Part shown: piece by piece, positions 42,627-50,840 of the stretch
Layout: each line of letters begins with the position of its first letter
Numbering within the stretch: the stretch's first letter is position 1
Assembly (NCBI GenBank): GCA_031291615.1
Contig: JARLIS010000010.1
Coordinates: 1 to 64,000 of the forward strand
Reading direction: 5' to 3'
DNA from: Parvibaculum sp.
GTDB lineage: Bacteria > Pseudomonadota > Alphaproteobacteria > Parvibaculales > Parvibaculaceae
Length of the DNA stretch: 64,000 bases
Notes under the pieces: generated by a model
The model's database searches: none
Seen by the model: the letters and a program-made list of their open reading frames with translations, nothing else
What the model was told of the DNA's origin: nothing
Translations under genes and position numbers: made by a program

Positions 42627-43859
42627 ATGACGCAGATAGTCCTTGTATGCGGCAAAATGTTCGATGGCTTGAGCGATCGCCTCTCCGGACCGGCAGAAAT
42701 CCTGATCGAGGATGGTGTCATTGCCGATATTGGCCAGACGGTCGCACGACCGTCCTCCGTGACGGTGATCGATCTGGGAGAGCGGACGGTCGCGCCCGGC
42801 TTTATCGACACGCATGTTCATCTCTGTCTCGATGGCCTCAATCTCCGTGAGCAAGTTCTTCAATGTTCGACGACCAAGGCGCTGATGGGGCTTCATCTTG
42901 CGCAACAATATATGCGCTACGGTTTTACGACGTTGCGCGACATGGGAACCTTCGATCCCGAATGGCCGACCGTTAACTTGCGCGATGCGATCGACCACGG
43001 CCTCGTCCATGGGCCTCGGCTGGTTGTCGCTGCGCACATGATCAGCGCGACCGGCGGTCATGCCGATATGCAAGGCGCCTTTCCCTGTCGATGCCATCTC
43101 GGGCTTTCCAAGGTCGCGGATTCTCCGGGCAAGATACGCGAACTGGTTCGCGCGGAGCACGCCTTCGGCGGCGACTGGATAAAGACCATGAACACCGGCG
43201 GATATATGAGCTTCGGTGACGATCCTGCAAAGGTGACCTGGTTCGAGGATGAGATGCAGTGTCTGGCCGAGACCGCACATCAACTTGGTCTGCCCGTTGC
43301 CGTCCACACAGGAGCGGCGGAGGGCTGCAAGCAGGCATTGCGCGCGGGAGTGCGCAGCCTGGAACACTGCTATCTGATCGACGACGAAGGCATCGCCATG
43401 GCGGAAAAAAGCAACACGTTTATCGTTCCGACCATGCAAATGACCCGCGAAGACAAGGCAATGCTGGAAGCGGGAAAACTGCCGACGCAGGCGTCCTGGA
43501 AATTTGGCCGCGATGTCGGTGAGATTGAACGCGCGCAAAAGCGCATCGTGTCGAGCAAGGTGGCCGTGGCCTACGGGACGGATTGCGGCATGTTTCCGTT
43601 CAGCCACGGCATACTTGAGTTTCAGGCCATGGTGGCGGCGGGCCTGACACCGATCCGTGCGCTGAAGGCGGCTACCAGTGTCGCCGCCGCCCTGTTGCAG
43701 CGGGACGATATCGGAACCCTCGCGCCGGGCAAGCAGGCCGATATCGTCGCGATGGCCGGCGATCCCATTGCCGACATCGCCGCGACCGTAAGCGTGGACT
43801 TTGTGATGAAGGCCGGACGCACATACCGGAACCGGGCATTCGACGTCTTTCGATCGTGA
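42627..43859 (+). CDS. amidohydrolase family protein (Xaa-Pro dipeptidase / ochratoxinase-like)
   Basis: A 410-residue binuclear metal hydrolase. Metal ligands can be followed: DTHVHL (two His), the probable carboxylated Lys in WIKTMNTGG, His in AVHTGAAEG, His in SLEHCYLID and Asp in AYGTDCG. The N- and C-terminal beta-sandwich (GTLAPGKQADIVAMAGDP) is complete. The subgroup contains prolidase-like enzymes and ochratoxinase, which split amide bonds of N-acyl amino acids. ATG 42627 (MTQIVLV) is preferred over the upstream 42594 on the basis of GAGG spacing. No signal peptide. Confidence 0.88.
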   Translation: MTQIVLVCGKMFDGLSDRLSGPAEILIEDGVIADIGQTVARPSSVTVIDLGERTVAPGFIDTHVHLCLDGLNLREQVLQCSTTKALMGLHLAQQYMRYGFTTLRDMGTFDPEWPTVNLRDAIDHGLVHGPRLVVAAHMISATGGHADMQGAFPCRCHLGLSKVADSPGKIRELVRAEHAFGGDWIKTMNTGGYMSFGDDPAKVTWFEDEMQCLAETAHQLGLPVAVHTGAAEGCKQALRAGVRSLEHCYLIDDEGIAMAEKSNTFIVPTMQMTREDKAMLEAGKLPTQASWKFGRDVGEIERAQKRIVSSKVAVAYGTDCGMFPFSHGILEFQAMVAAGLTPIRALKAATSVAAALLQRDDIGTLAPGKQADIVAMAGDPIADIAATVSVDFVMKAGRTYRNRAFDVFRS

Positions 43860-43976
43860 CGGCGGGTTTCGCCGGAGCAATTGATACCTTTGGATCTGAC
43901 AAGGAGCATTGAGGCGCCACATCGCCGCGACGTCGGTGAATATCTCCGGCAGGTCGTGTGCAGAAGGAAGAAGATC

Positions 43977-45566
43977 ATGAGGGAGACGCGGCAGATTGCG
44001 ATAGCCGTCATCACGTCGATGATCACGTGCCTGTGGATCTATTCATCGTCGGCGGTCGCCGCATCTTCCACGCCGATCGCGCCCGCAACGATGCCGCGCA
44101 TCGGCACCGTCGACGAGCGGTTCCAGTCTTACAATATCGAGATGATCGAGGTGACGGGCGGGCGGTTTTGGAAGCCTTACTCCGCAAACGGCAAGTCGTC
44201 CTCGGCGTCGGCCGCAGCCGTACCTGCGGGGATGGACCCGTCAATGTATGAGTACCGTCCGCCGATCGATCTCGCCAATCCGCGTCTGCGGGCCCTGGCG
44301 GCGGCTCTCGGGCCGGCCTATGTGCGCGTCAGCGGTACATGGGCGAACTCGACATATTTTCACGATTCCGATACCAGGCCGCCCGCAAAGCCGCCGGAAG
44401 GATTTGGCGGCGTTCTGACCCGTCAGCAATGGAAGGGCGTTATCGATTTTTCGCGCGCGGTGGATGGAAAGATCGTGACATCCTTCGCAACAAGTCCGGG
44501 CACGCGCGATGCGCACGGCGTCTGGACGCCGGCGGAAGCACGCAAAATACTCGCCTTTACAAAATCCGTCGGCGGCGACATCGCCGCCGCCGAGTTCATG
44601 AACGAGCCCACCTATGCGGAGATGGGCGGCGCGCCGAAGGGGTATGATGCCGCCGCCTATGCGCGCGACATGGCCGTCTTCCGGCCTTTCGCCAAGACGG
44701 CGGCGCCGGACATGGTCATCCTCGGTCCCGGCGGCGTCGGCGAAGGAATTCCGCTGATGCCTATCGGCCTTGCGGGCAGCACTATCAAAACCGAAGACAT
44801 CCTGAAGGCGACGGGGCCGGCATTCGACGGCTTCTCTTACCATTCCTACGGAGCCACCTCGAAGCGTTGCGCGTCCATGGGCCCCGCATCGCAGACGACC
44901 GCCGAGGCGGCGCTTTCAGAAAGCTTCCTGTCCCGCGCGGACACGATCGAGGCATTCTATGCCGGGCTGCGCGACAGGTTTGAGCCCGGTAAGCCGCTTT
45001 GGCTCACCGAAACGGCCGACGCGGCTTGCGGCGGAAATCCCTGGGCTTCGACATTTCTGGACAGCTTCCGCTATCTCGATCAGCTCGGGCGCTTGGCCAA
45101 AAGGGGCGTCAAGGTCCACATGCACAACACATTCGCGTCGAGTGATTACGGTCTGATCGACGGGACTACGCTCACGCCCCGGCCAAATTATTGGGCGGCC
45201 CTGCTTTGGCGCAAATTCATGGGAACGACCGTGCTCAATCCCGGTCCTTCGCCCGCATTGAGCCTGCACCTATATGCGCAATGCCTGCGTGGCGGGAAAG
45301 GAGGCGTTGCGCTGCTCGCGATCAATATGGACAGGATGGCGTCGGCGTCGCTTGCGCTTCCCATGACGGCCCAGCGCTACACCTTGGCCGCGCACGCTCT
45401 GACCGACAGCACAGTCCGGTTGAACGGCAACAGACTGGGATTGGGCGATCATGACGCCTTGCCCGTGCTTGCGGGTGTGCCGGAGAGTTCGGGCCTCGTG
45501 AGCTTCGCCCCGACGACTATTACATTTCTTGCCATTCCGGAGGCGCATAACCCGGCCTGCCGATAG
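43977..45566 (+). CDS. secreted glycoside hydrolase, GH79-like (beta-glucuronidase/heparanase type)
   Basis: A 529-residue exported protein. The signal peptide spans residues 1 to about 29 (core IAIAVITSMITCLWIY, cleavage near AVAA). The catalytic domain has RVSGTWANSTYF, a probable acid/base Glu210 in FMNEPTYAE, a histidine-rich strand SYHSYG, and a probable nucleophile Glu345 in LWLTETADAACGG. A C-terminal beta-domain follows. Order and spacing fit clan A GH79 enzymes, which cleave beta-glucuronides or related sugars. ATG 43977 follows AGAAGGAAGAAG. It is the last gene of the accessory cluster. Family assignment is from motifs only. Confidence 0.7.
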   Translation: MRETRQIAIAVITSMITCLWIYSSSAVAASSTPIAPATMPRIGTVDERFQSYNIEMIEVTGGRFWKPYSANGKSSSASAAAVPAGMDPSMYEYRPPIDLANPRLRALAAALGPAYVRVSGTWANSTYFHDSDTRPPAKPPEGFGGVLTRQQWKGVIDFSRAVDGKIVTSFATSPGTRDAHGVWTPAEARKILAFTKSVGGDIAAAEFMNEPTYAEMGGAPKGYDAAAYARDMAVFRPFAKTAAPDMVILGPGGVGEGIPLMPIGLAGSTIKTEDILKATGPAFDGFSYHSYGATSKRCASMGPASQTTAEAALSESFLSRADTIEAFYAGLRDRFEPGKPLWLTETADAACGGNPWASTFLDSFRYLDQLGRLAKRGVKVHMHNTFASSDYGLIDGTTLTPRPNYWAALLWRKFMGTTVLNPGPSPALSLHLYAQCLRGGKGGVALLAINMDRMASASLALPMTAQRYTLAAHALTDSTVRLNGNRLGLGDHDALPVLAGVPESSGLVSFAPTTITFLAIPEAHNPACR

Positions 45567-45588
45567 CGCGCGGGCGGGCAGGGCGGTA

Positions 45589-46275
45589 TCACGCGCCCTT
45601 GAATTTTATCTGCGCGTGAGTGCCGTCGCAGAAGGGCTTGTTTTGCGACTGTCCGCAACGGCACAGCGTGACCCGGTTGCGGACCTCATATTCGAAGCCA
45701 TCCGCCGAGATCACGGGAATACCGCCGCGCAGCCAGATCGGGCCGCTACAGTCCTCCACCGGATCTTCGATCAGGCCGATTGAAACAGGCAGTTCTGGCT
45801 CGATTGGCTTTTGGGTCGCCCTGTCCCAGGCGACCAGTCGTCCGGCCGGGCAGTTTCCGACCTGCCGAATGAAATTCTCCCGCACGGCGGGATCGTCCGT
45901 CTGTCCTACCTGACTCCAGACCTGTCCGTTGGGGTCGCAGAATCGGGCGAATGCGCAAAGATGTTCCGCATCCGTCAGAACCATCTCTGGCCCCTCGATG
46001 GCGATCGCCTCGTGGAGATACGGCGCCCGTCGGGCTGTTTCGGTCCCGTCAAATCCGATTTTGGTATGAGTGCCGTCGCAGAACGGTTTTGATTTCGACC
46101 GGCCGCACCGGCACAGCGCATAAGACTTCTGCTGCTTGAAAGGGGCGCTCTCTTCCCAGGTTTCGGAGCCGCCCTCTTCATCCGTCACGATGGTTTGTTT
46201 TGCGAGTGGCACATCGTGCGAGACGAGATACGGGCCGTCTTTCGTCACTACGACACGTGTCCGGGTCTTGCTCAT
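45589..46275 (-). CDS. protein with two CDGSH-type iron-sulfur domains
   Basis: A 228-residue soluble protein with one CDGSH motif near the N-terminus (Cys55, Cys57, Cys66, His70 in CRCGRSKSKPFCDGTH) and one at the very C-terminus (Cys205, Cys207, Cys216, His220). Each should bind a redox-active 2Fe-2S cluster through three Cys and one His. The middle part (about 85-190) contains CAFARFCDPNG and NCPAGRLVAWD, which fit the divergent domain seen in long bacterial CDGSH proteins. ATG 46275 follows GGGGA; two in-frame starts lie further upstream. Convergent with the GH79 gene (22 bases apart). The electron partner is unknown. Confidence 0.9.
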   Translation of the reverse strand: MSKTRTRVVVTKDGPYLVSHDVPLAKQTIVTDEEGGSETWEESAPFKQQKSYALCRCGRSKSKPFCDGTHTKIGFDGTETARRAPYLHEAIAIEGPEMVLTDAEHLCAFARFCDPNGQVWSQVGQTDDPAVRENFIRQVGNCPAGRLVAWDRATQKPIEPELPVSIGLIEDPVEDCSGPIWLRGGIPVISADGFEYEVRNRVTLCRCGQSQNKPFCDGTHAQIKFKGA

Positions 46276-46416
46276 GCAAATCCCCATCAGGTCAAGAAGT
46301 GGTGCCAGCCGACTCATCATCAGTCTATGCGCAAAGGCGCACAGCGGAAAGATCGATCGGGCGAAACATTGGCGATGCGCATTTCCATAACCAAAGCGCG
46401 CCGGGGCTCGTCCCTG

Positions 46417-48027
46417 TTATCTTCCGTCGCGTTCGGCGGAGATCAGGTGCCTGACCTTCGCGGGGCTTGCGAGCAGGCGGTGCACATTGTCCTGTAGCAG
46501 CCTGTCGGCATTCGTCACGCGCTGATGTTGACGCAGATGTTCGAGCCAGGACTCGACGAGAAAGGTTTCGAGGAACAGTCCGGGCTCGGCCGTGTCCTCG
46601 AAAATGCCCCAGGCATAGGCGCCGTCGCGCCGGCGTTCATGTTCGAGCCTTTCAATGGCCTTGAGAAAAGCGGCGCGGTGTTCGGCGACGATCCGGTATT
46701 CGACCGTGACGAGAGCGGGACCGCGATCATTGTTGACGGCTTGCGAAACGACGGGCGCGGCCCATTGCAGGGAGGGCGTCAGGTCGATGCCCGCGCCCGT
46801 TTGCAGTTTCCAGCGCCATGAAAGCGGGATCGCGAGGAGGATGCCCGCCGCCGCGATGAAATGCGCCATGGCGAGATCGGTCCTGCTCGCGACTTCGCCC
46901 CAGACGAGGCTTCCCGCCGTCATCGCCCCGAAAAACACGGTCACATAGATGGCGAGGCCCCGGCCGCGCACCCAGTCGGGCAGGGCGACCTGAGCCGACA
47001 CGTTGAGGCTTGCAAGCGCGGCAATCCATGTGCACCCGGCAATGGCGCTTGCAAGCACCGCCACGGCGGGTTCGCGCGCGAAGCCGAAGAGCGCCAGCGC
47101 GATGGCGGTGCCGACGGTCGCCGCCGCCATGACCCGGTCCGCGCCGAGCCGGGCCTTCATGGAGGGGATGATGAATGCGCCGCCGATGGCGCCCGCGCCG
47201 ATCGCGCCGAGAAGCGCGCCGTAAAGCGCCGGGCCGCCCGCAACCTGATTGCGCGCCACAAGCGGAAGCAGCGCCCAATAGGCGCTGGCGAAGAGGAAGA
47301 ATGCGACAGCGCGCACCAGCGTCGCGCGCAAGTGGCGGTTGTGCCGCGCATAGCGAAACCCCGCGCGAAGGGCGCTCAAAAGCCGCTCGGGCGGCAGGCT
47401 GTGCGGGTTCCGCGCCGGCGGCCGCCACCAGATGAGCGCCGCGACGGTTGCGAGATTGCTGATGGCGTTGAACCAGAACGGCGCGGCGATGCCGGAGACG
47501 ACGATCATCAAGCCGGCAAGCGCCGGACCGATGGCGCGGCTAATATTGACGCCGACGCTGTTCACGGCGACCGCGCCGTCGAGATCCTTCTTGGGCACAA
47601 GCATCGGCACGATCGCCTGCCAGGCCGGCGCCGTGAGGGCGCCCGCGGCGCCGATCAGGAACATGAAGGTGAGGAGCGAGGTCGAGTTGACGAGGTTGAG
47701 CGACACCAGCAGGGCGAATATGCCGGAGAGAATGGTGGTCGTGCTCTCGCCGAAAATGAGAAAGCGCCGCTTGTCGATCATGTCGGTGAGCGCGCCGGCC
47801 GGCATGGCGAAAAGAAATATCGGCAGATTGGTGGCGACCTGAACGAGCGACACGGTCAGGGGATTCGCGTCGATGCCGGTCATGAGCCAGCCCGATGCCG
47901 CGTTATACATCCACGTGCCGACATTCGCGATGACGGTCGCGGCCCAGATGATCGTGAAGGCGCGATGGCGGAATGGCGCCAGCGGAGACGCGGCGACCTC
48001 TTTGGCCGTTCCGTGCGGGGCCGCCAA
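46417..48027 (-). CDS. MFS transporter (EntS-like) with C-terminal monooxygenase-like domain
   Basis: A 536-residue protein. Residues 1 to about 400 are a 12-span carrier of the MFS_3/EntS type (FRHRAFTIIWAATVIANVGTWMYN at the start is typical). From about 420 follows a soluble alpha/beta domain (ALVTVEYRIVAEHRAAFLKA ... FLETFLVESWLEHLRQH) resembling antibiotic-biosynthesis monooxygenase (ABM) domains. The apparent start codon is TTG at 48027, behind GGAG; no ATG gives the conserved N-terminus. It lies 32 bases behind the molybdenum hydroxylase gene, same direction, so probably in its operon. Confidence 0.87.
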   Translation of the reverse strand: MAAPHGTAKEVAASPLAPFRHRAFTIIWAATVIANVGTWMYNAASGWLMTGIDANPLTVSLVQVATNLPIFLFAMPAGALTDMIDKRRFLIFGESTTTILSGIFALLVSLNLVNSTSLLTFMFLIGAAGALTAPAWQAIVPMLVPKKDLDGAVAVNSVGVNISRAIGPALAGLMIVVSGIAAPFWFNAISNLATVAALIWWRPPARNPHSLPPERLLSALRAGFRYARHNRHLRATLVRAVAFFLFASAYWALLPLVARNQVAGGPALYGALLGAIGAGAIGGAFIIPSMKARLGADRVMAAATVGTAIALALFGFAREPAVAVLASAIAGCTWIAALASLNVSAQVALPDWVRGRGLAIYVTVFFGAMTAGSLVWGEVASRTDLAMAHFIAAAGILLAIPLSWRWKLQTGAGIDLTPSLQWAAPVVSQAVNNDRGPALVTVEYRIVAEHRAAFLKAIERLEHERRRDGAYAWGIFEDTAEPGLFLETFLVESWLEHLRQHQRVTNADRLLQDNVHRLLASPAKVRHLISAERDGR

Positions 48028-48059
48028 TGGGTGAAACTCCGTAGTGGCTGGTTTGAGCC

Positions 48060-50348
48060 CTAGGCCTTCAAGGCCTGAAGGACAGCATCGGGACGTATCG
48101 GCAGATGCCGGACGCGCGCGCCCACGGCGGCGAAAATGGCATTGCCGATGGCGGGCCCGACAACGGTGGTCGCCGGTTCGCCGAGGCCGGTCGGCATTTC
48201 CGCGCTCGGGATGAATTCTATGTCGAGTTCCGGCACGTCGCCCATGCGCAGCGGCGTATAGGTGTCGAGATTGGTGTCCTTGAGCTGGCCCATCGCGAAT
48301 TCGGAACCTTCATGCAGGGCCATGCTCGCACCCCAGAGCGAGCCGCCTTCGATCTGCGCCAGGGCGCCGTCGGGATCGACGATCGTGCCCGCATCGACGG
48401 CGAGAGTGAGCTTCTCCAGCGTAACGACGCCGCTCGCACGATCGACCCTGACGCGGGCGACGCAAGCGACCCATGTCGGCATGTCGCGCTCCTGGCCGAA
48501 TGTCGTGGCGATGCCAAGCCCGGTATCCTTCGGCAAGGCCTGTCCCCAGCCGGCTTTTTCAGCCGCGCGCGCGACGACCTTGGCCTGACGGAGCGCGCCG
48601 CCGACGGCGCTCGGCGCGCTGCCCGCGTTGCGCCCCGCGCCGTCGAGGAGGCGGAGGCGAAATGCGACGGGGTCGACCCCGGCGGCATGCGCGGCTTCAT
48701 CCATGAAGCTCTCCACCGCCCAGTTGGTCCAGCCCGGTCCGACCGATCTGAGCCAGCCCGGCCGGAAGGCCCTGTTGGCGAGGTCGTTTGAAACCGCGCG
48801 CACGCGCTGCGCGCCGACCGTGTACCAGTGATTGGCGCCCGAAATGGCGAAGGGATCGTAAGGCACGTCGTTGACGCCCTTCGGCATGAAGCTCGGGATC
48901 ATCACCTCGGTCGGCCATCCGGCCGCCGCATGGTGTTCCATCGCCGTCACCTTGCCGTCTTCGCCAAAGGCCATGCGCAGCAGCTGGACGGAAGGCGAGC
49001 GGAAGGAGTCGAAGCGCACATCATCCGCCCGCGTGCAGACCATCTTGACCGGCTTCCCCATCGCCTTGGCGGCAAGCGCCGCCGGCACCGCATAGTCGCC
49101 GTTGAGCCTGCGGCCGAAGCCGCCACCGATCAGATAGGTGCGCAAGATCACCTTGTCCTCGCCCACGCCGAGCGCCTTGGCGAGAACGGGCAGGATCAGC
49201 GATTGCCATTGATTGCCGGTATGGATTTCAAAAACGCCGTCCTTCTCTAAGGCGAGCGCATTGATCGGTTCGAGCTGGAAATGGAGAACGCTGCTCGTCG
49301 TATAGGTCTGCTCGAGCTTCGACTTGGCCGCGGCGAAGGCGGCCTCGACGCCATCATCGGCGACGACGAGCGAGCCGACTTTCGGGTCCGCGATCAGCTT
49401 GGCCGCATGGTCCTGAACATCCTGCTCCGAAACGCCGGCCGTATCGTCCGATGTCCATGTGACCTTCACGAGATCGGCTGCCGCCTTCGCGGCGGTGAAG
49501 CTCTCGCCGAAGACCATCACCCAGCCCGGCACGGTCGCCGACGGATCGTCGAGCGCGATGCTCTTGATGTAGCCCTTCACGGATTTGGCGGCCGTGTCGT
49601 CGATGGAGGCGACCTTCGATCCATTGCGCGTCGGCGGAATTTTCGGTCGCGCATAGACCATGCCCGGCACTTCGGCGTCGATCCCGTAGCGCGCCGTGCC
49701 ATTGGTCTTGGAGGGAATGTCGATGGCGCGTGTGTCCTGCCCGATCAGGCGGCGGTCGGAGGCCTGTTTGACCGGCATGGCCTTCAACTCGTCGGCGGTA
49801 TAGGTCCGGGCAAGCTCGCCGCGCGCCACGATGTCGCCGAAGGAAATGGATTTTGCGCCCGAGATGACGAAGCCGCCTTTCGCGCTGCATGTCGCCTTGT
49901 CGACGTGGAGGAGTTTCGCGCCTTCCTCGATGAGCGCGATGCGACCGGCGGCCCCCGCCTGGCTGAGCGGCATGAAGCTCTGCCACACTGACCAGCTTCC
50001 GCCCGTGACCATGAGGCCCCATTTGGGATCGCTGTCGACATAGTCGAGCCGCACCTTCTCCCAGTCGGCTTCAAGCTCGTCGGCGACGATGCGCGCCAGT
50101 GCCGTGCCGATATGCTGGCCCATCTCGGCCTTGGTGATCGAAACGTTTACGATGCCGTCGCGGTCGATGCTGTACCAGATCGTCGGCTCGAAGATCTTTG
50201 CCGGCGAGACGGCCAGATCGGTTGCGGCAAAGCCCGGCCGCACGAAACCGAGATAGACGGCGGCGCCCGCTGCGCCGATCAGGAAGCCGCGCCGGGACGT
50301 GGCGAGCGCCGCGCCGGAGCGTGAAAGCGATTTGGGGATTTCGTTCAT
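48060..50348 (-). CDS. xanthine dehydrogenase family molybdopterin-binding subunit (IorB type)
   Basis: The 762-residue large subunit of a two-subunit molybdenum hydroxylase, like isoquinoline 1-oxidoreductase IorB or bacterial aldehyde oxidases. A Tat signal is visible at the N-terminus (ATSRRGFLIGAAGAA, Arg19-Arg20), so the folded enzyme is exported to the periplasm. Cofactor-binding segments include GGGFGRR, WLRSVGPGWTNWAVESFMDE and the C-terminal GLGEPATTVVGPAIGNAIFAAVG with the catalytic Glu in GLGEP. The start overlaps the stop of the 2Fe-2S subunit as ATGA. Likely oxidises an N-heterocycle or aldehyde with electrons leaving through 2Fe-2S and cytochrome c. Confidence 0.93.
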   Translation of the reverse strand: MNEIPKSLSRSGAALATSRRGFLIGAAGAAVYLGFVRPGFAATDLAVSPAKIFEPTIWYSIDRDGIVNVSITKAEMGQHIGTALARIVADELEADWEKVRLDYVDSDPKWGLMVTGGSWSVWQSFMPLSQAGAAGRIALIEEGAKLLHVDKATCSAKGGFVISGAKSISFGDIVARGELARTYTADELKAMPVKQASDRRLIGQDTRAIDIPSKTNGTARYGIDAEVPGMVYARPKIPPTRNGSKVASIDDTAAKSVKGYIKSIALDDPSATVPGWVMVFGESFTAAKAAADLVKVTWTSDDTAGVSEQDVQDHAAKLIADPKVGSLVVADDGVEAAFAAAKSKLEQTYTTSSVLHFQLEPINALALEKDGVFEIHTGNQWQSLILPVLAKALGVGEDKVILRTYLIGGGFGRRLNGDYAVPAALAAKAMGKPVKMVCTRADDVRFDSFRSPSVQLLRMAFGEDGKVTAMEHHAAAGWPTEVMIPSFMPKGVNDVPYDPFAISGANHWYTVGAQRVRAVSNDLANRAFRPGWLRSVGPGWTNWAVESFMDEAAHAAGVDPVAFRLRLLDGAGRNAGSAPSAVGGALRQAKVVARAAEKAGWGQALPKDTGLGIATTFGQERDMPTWVACVARVRVDRASGVVTLEKLTLAVDAGTIVDPDGALAQIEGGSLWGASMALHEGSEFAMGQLKDTNLDTYTPLRMGDVPELDIEFIPSAEMPTGLGEPATTVVGPAIGNAIFAAVGARVRHLPIRPDAVLQALKA

Positions 50349-50815
50349 TTGACATCCGTCCCGCGAAGTTCCGCCGCCGCGAGCTTGATCGCCTTGCGAA
50401 TGCGGACATAGGCCATGCAGCGGCAGAGATTGCCGCCCATCACGGCGTCGATGTCCCGGTCGGTCGGCTCTGGAAAATCCTTGAGCAGCGAGGCGGCCTG
50501 CATGATCTGGCCGGACTGGCAATAGCCGCATTGCGGCGCCTGCGTCTCGATCCATGCCCGCTGCAAGGGATGCTGTCCCGCCGGATCGAGCCCTTCGATG
50601 GTGGTGATCTCCGCGCCGTCTATGGCGCTGATCGGCGTGAGACAGGAGCGCGTCGCGCGTCCTTCGACGTGCACGGTGCAGGCGCCGCACATGCCGATGC
50701 CGCAGCCGAACTTCGTGCCCTTGAGGCCAAGCTCGTCGCGCAGCGCCCAGAGGAGCAGCGTGTCGCCGTCGAGATCGAGCGAAACCTTTTTGCCGTTGAG
50801 TTGGAACGTGATCAT
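50345..50815 (-). CDS. (2Fe-2S)-binding subunit of molybdenum hydroxylase (IorA type)
   Basis: A 156-residue iron-sulfur subunit. The plant-ferredoxin-type cluster is held by Cys38, Cys43, Cys46 and Cys58 (CGIGMCGACTVHV...SC). The second, helical-domain cluster is held by Cys96, Cys99, Cys131 and Cys133 (CGYC...CRC). It passes electrons from the Mo centre and is exported together with the Tat-tagged large subunit. The stop overlaps the large subunit start by four bases. Confidence 0.95.
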   Translation of the reverse strand: MITFQLNGKKVSLDLDGDTLLLWALRDELGLKGTKFGCGIGMCGACTVHVEGRATRSCLTPISAIDGAEITTIEGLDPAGQHPLQRAWIETQAPQCGYCQSGQIMQAASLLKDFPEPTDRDIDAVMGGNLCRCMAYVRIRKAIKLAAAELRGTDVK

Positions 50816-50840
50816 GATCGAACTGCTCCGGACAAATTTC

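Noticed and set aside
38116-46400. Integrative element with flanking attachment sites
   Set aside because: No integrase, transposase or second copy of the tRNA 3' end was recognised, so a defined mobile element is not annotated; only the compositional and synteny change is reported.
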